A stretch of DNA of 56,661 nucleotides from JBKPNX01 sp046732855 (lineage in GTDB: Bacteria; Pseudomonadota; Alphaproteobacteria; Geminicoccales; Geminicoccaceae). The position numbers and the translations under genes were made by a program. Below the pieces are notes generated by a model. The model did not search any database, was not told the origin of the DNA, and was given only the letters and a program-made list of their open reading frames with translations. Every line of letters starts with the position of its first letter. Positions within the stretch are counted from its first letter, which is position 1. Where the stretch lies: positions 1 through 56,661 of the forward strand of contig JBKPNX010000003.1 in NCBI GenBank assembly GCA_046732855.1, given 5' to 3'. Below, in pieces: positions 56,368 through 56,661 of the stretch.

Positions 56368-56661
56368 ATGCGTGGCCAAACTGCGCTTCTTGCCGCGGCG
56401 ATCATCATGACGCCGCTTGGCGCGCAGGCCGCCGACTTCGTGGTGTGGTGGGAAAAGGGACAATACGCACAGGAAGACGACGCGGTCCGGGAAACTATCG
56501 CCGCGTTCGAGCAGGACAGTGGCAAGCAAGTCGAGCTGGTCCTTGGTCAGCAAGAGGAATTGGTGGCCAACCTCGTGACCGCCCTCGAGGCCGGGCGGCC
56601 CACCCCGGACTTCGTCTACACGGTGGTTGATATCCCACAGTCCGAACGATGGGCCTACGAA
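56368..56661 (+). CDS. Family 1 extracellular solute-binding protein, 3' end outside window
   Basis: 98 codons visible from ATG 56368 (SD GGAGAGGTG). Sec signal peptide (QTALLAAAIIMTPLGAQAAD), then FVVWWEKGQYAQEDDAVRET, FEQDSGKQVELVLGQQEEL and AGRPTPDFVYTVVD, a typical start of carbohydrate-binding family-1 receptors. Permease and ATPase genes probably follow outside the window. Unlike the importer at 42.8 kb it uses a Sec, not a Tat, leader. Confidence 0.88.
   Translation, partial: MRGQTALLAAAIIMTPLGAQAADFVVWWEKGQYAQEDDAVRETIAAFEQDSGKQVELVLGQQEELVANLVTALEAGRPTPDFVYTVVDIPQSERWAYE

Overview
The window is high-GC chromosomal DNA, and its gene repertoire points to an alphaproteobacterium, probably Rhodospirillales or Geminicoccales-like. 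Evidence includes the run rppH / divergent polysaccharide deacetylase / S41 protease / EnvC-like M23 protein, a PraR-type XRE regulator, Tat-exported solute-binding proteins, and a gluconate/fructose dehydrogenase-type GMC enzyme. No rRNA, tRNA, CRISPR array or intact insertion sequence was found. Genes are dense and on both strands.

Layout. 1-1.1 kb: a left-truncated secreted protein on the minus strand with two Cys-bracketed repeats, a Cys-rich linker and a Hedgehog-type (Hog) Hint domain. This is the most unusual object here. 1.5-5.1 kb: a minus-strand cluster of a two-subunit FAD/3Fe-4S sugar or polyol dehydrogenase, an NMT1-type binding protein and an internally deleted copy of it. 5.4-8.3 kb: a hydrolase fragment, a DapA-family lyase, an M48 lipoprotein protease and a CBS protein. 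8.3-10.4 kb: a decayed BMP-type ABC transporter with an unusual SBP_bac_3-BMP fusion broken by an in-frame TAG. 10.5-13.9 kb: a large MscS channel with a one-base frameshift. 14-24.6 kb: envelope and housekeeping genes (EVE, VOC, RppH, polysaccharide deacetylase, CtpA, EnvC, TolC, ChaN). 24.8-29.5 kb: a lone Opp-type ATPase, malonyl-CoA decarboxylase and a coiled-coil OmpA protein.

29.9-35.8 kb is a complete DSF quorum-sensing module: an RpfF-type synthase converges on an RpfC-type hybrid kinase, followed by a response regulator whose output is PAS-GGDEF-EAL instead of the HD-GYP of xanthomonad RpfG. The likely path is DSF production, sensing, phosphorelay and control of c-di-GMP. 36.5-39.6 kb carries FIST and Nudix genes, a wrecked endonuclease V gene and an XRE regulator. 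39.6-46.1 kb holds a penicillin-acylase family enzyme, a HAD hydrolase and a sugar ABC importer (binding protein and two permeases; no ATPase seen).

46.3-48.4 kb is a small decaying defence or mobile islet: a more AT-rich DUF262-HNH pseudogene and a RelE/HTH toxin-antitoxin pair whose toxin appears to have a stop at codon 2. 48.5-56.7 kb: a flavin monooxygenase, PRC-barrel protein, SDR, DUF3309, alpha/beta hydrolase, class III cyclase, TPR protein and the start of another binding protein that leaves the window. Several genes carry disabling lesions (nonsense, frameshift, internal deletion). TAG is an ordinary terminator elsewhere in the window, so these look like pseudogenes or assembly errors rather than recoding.
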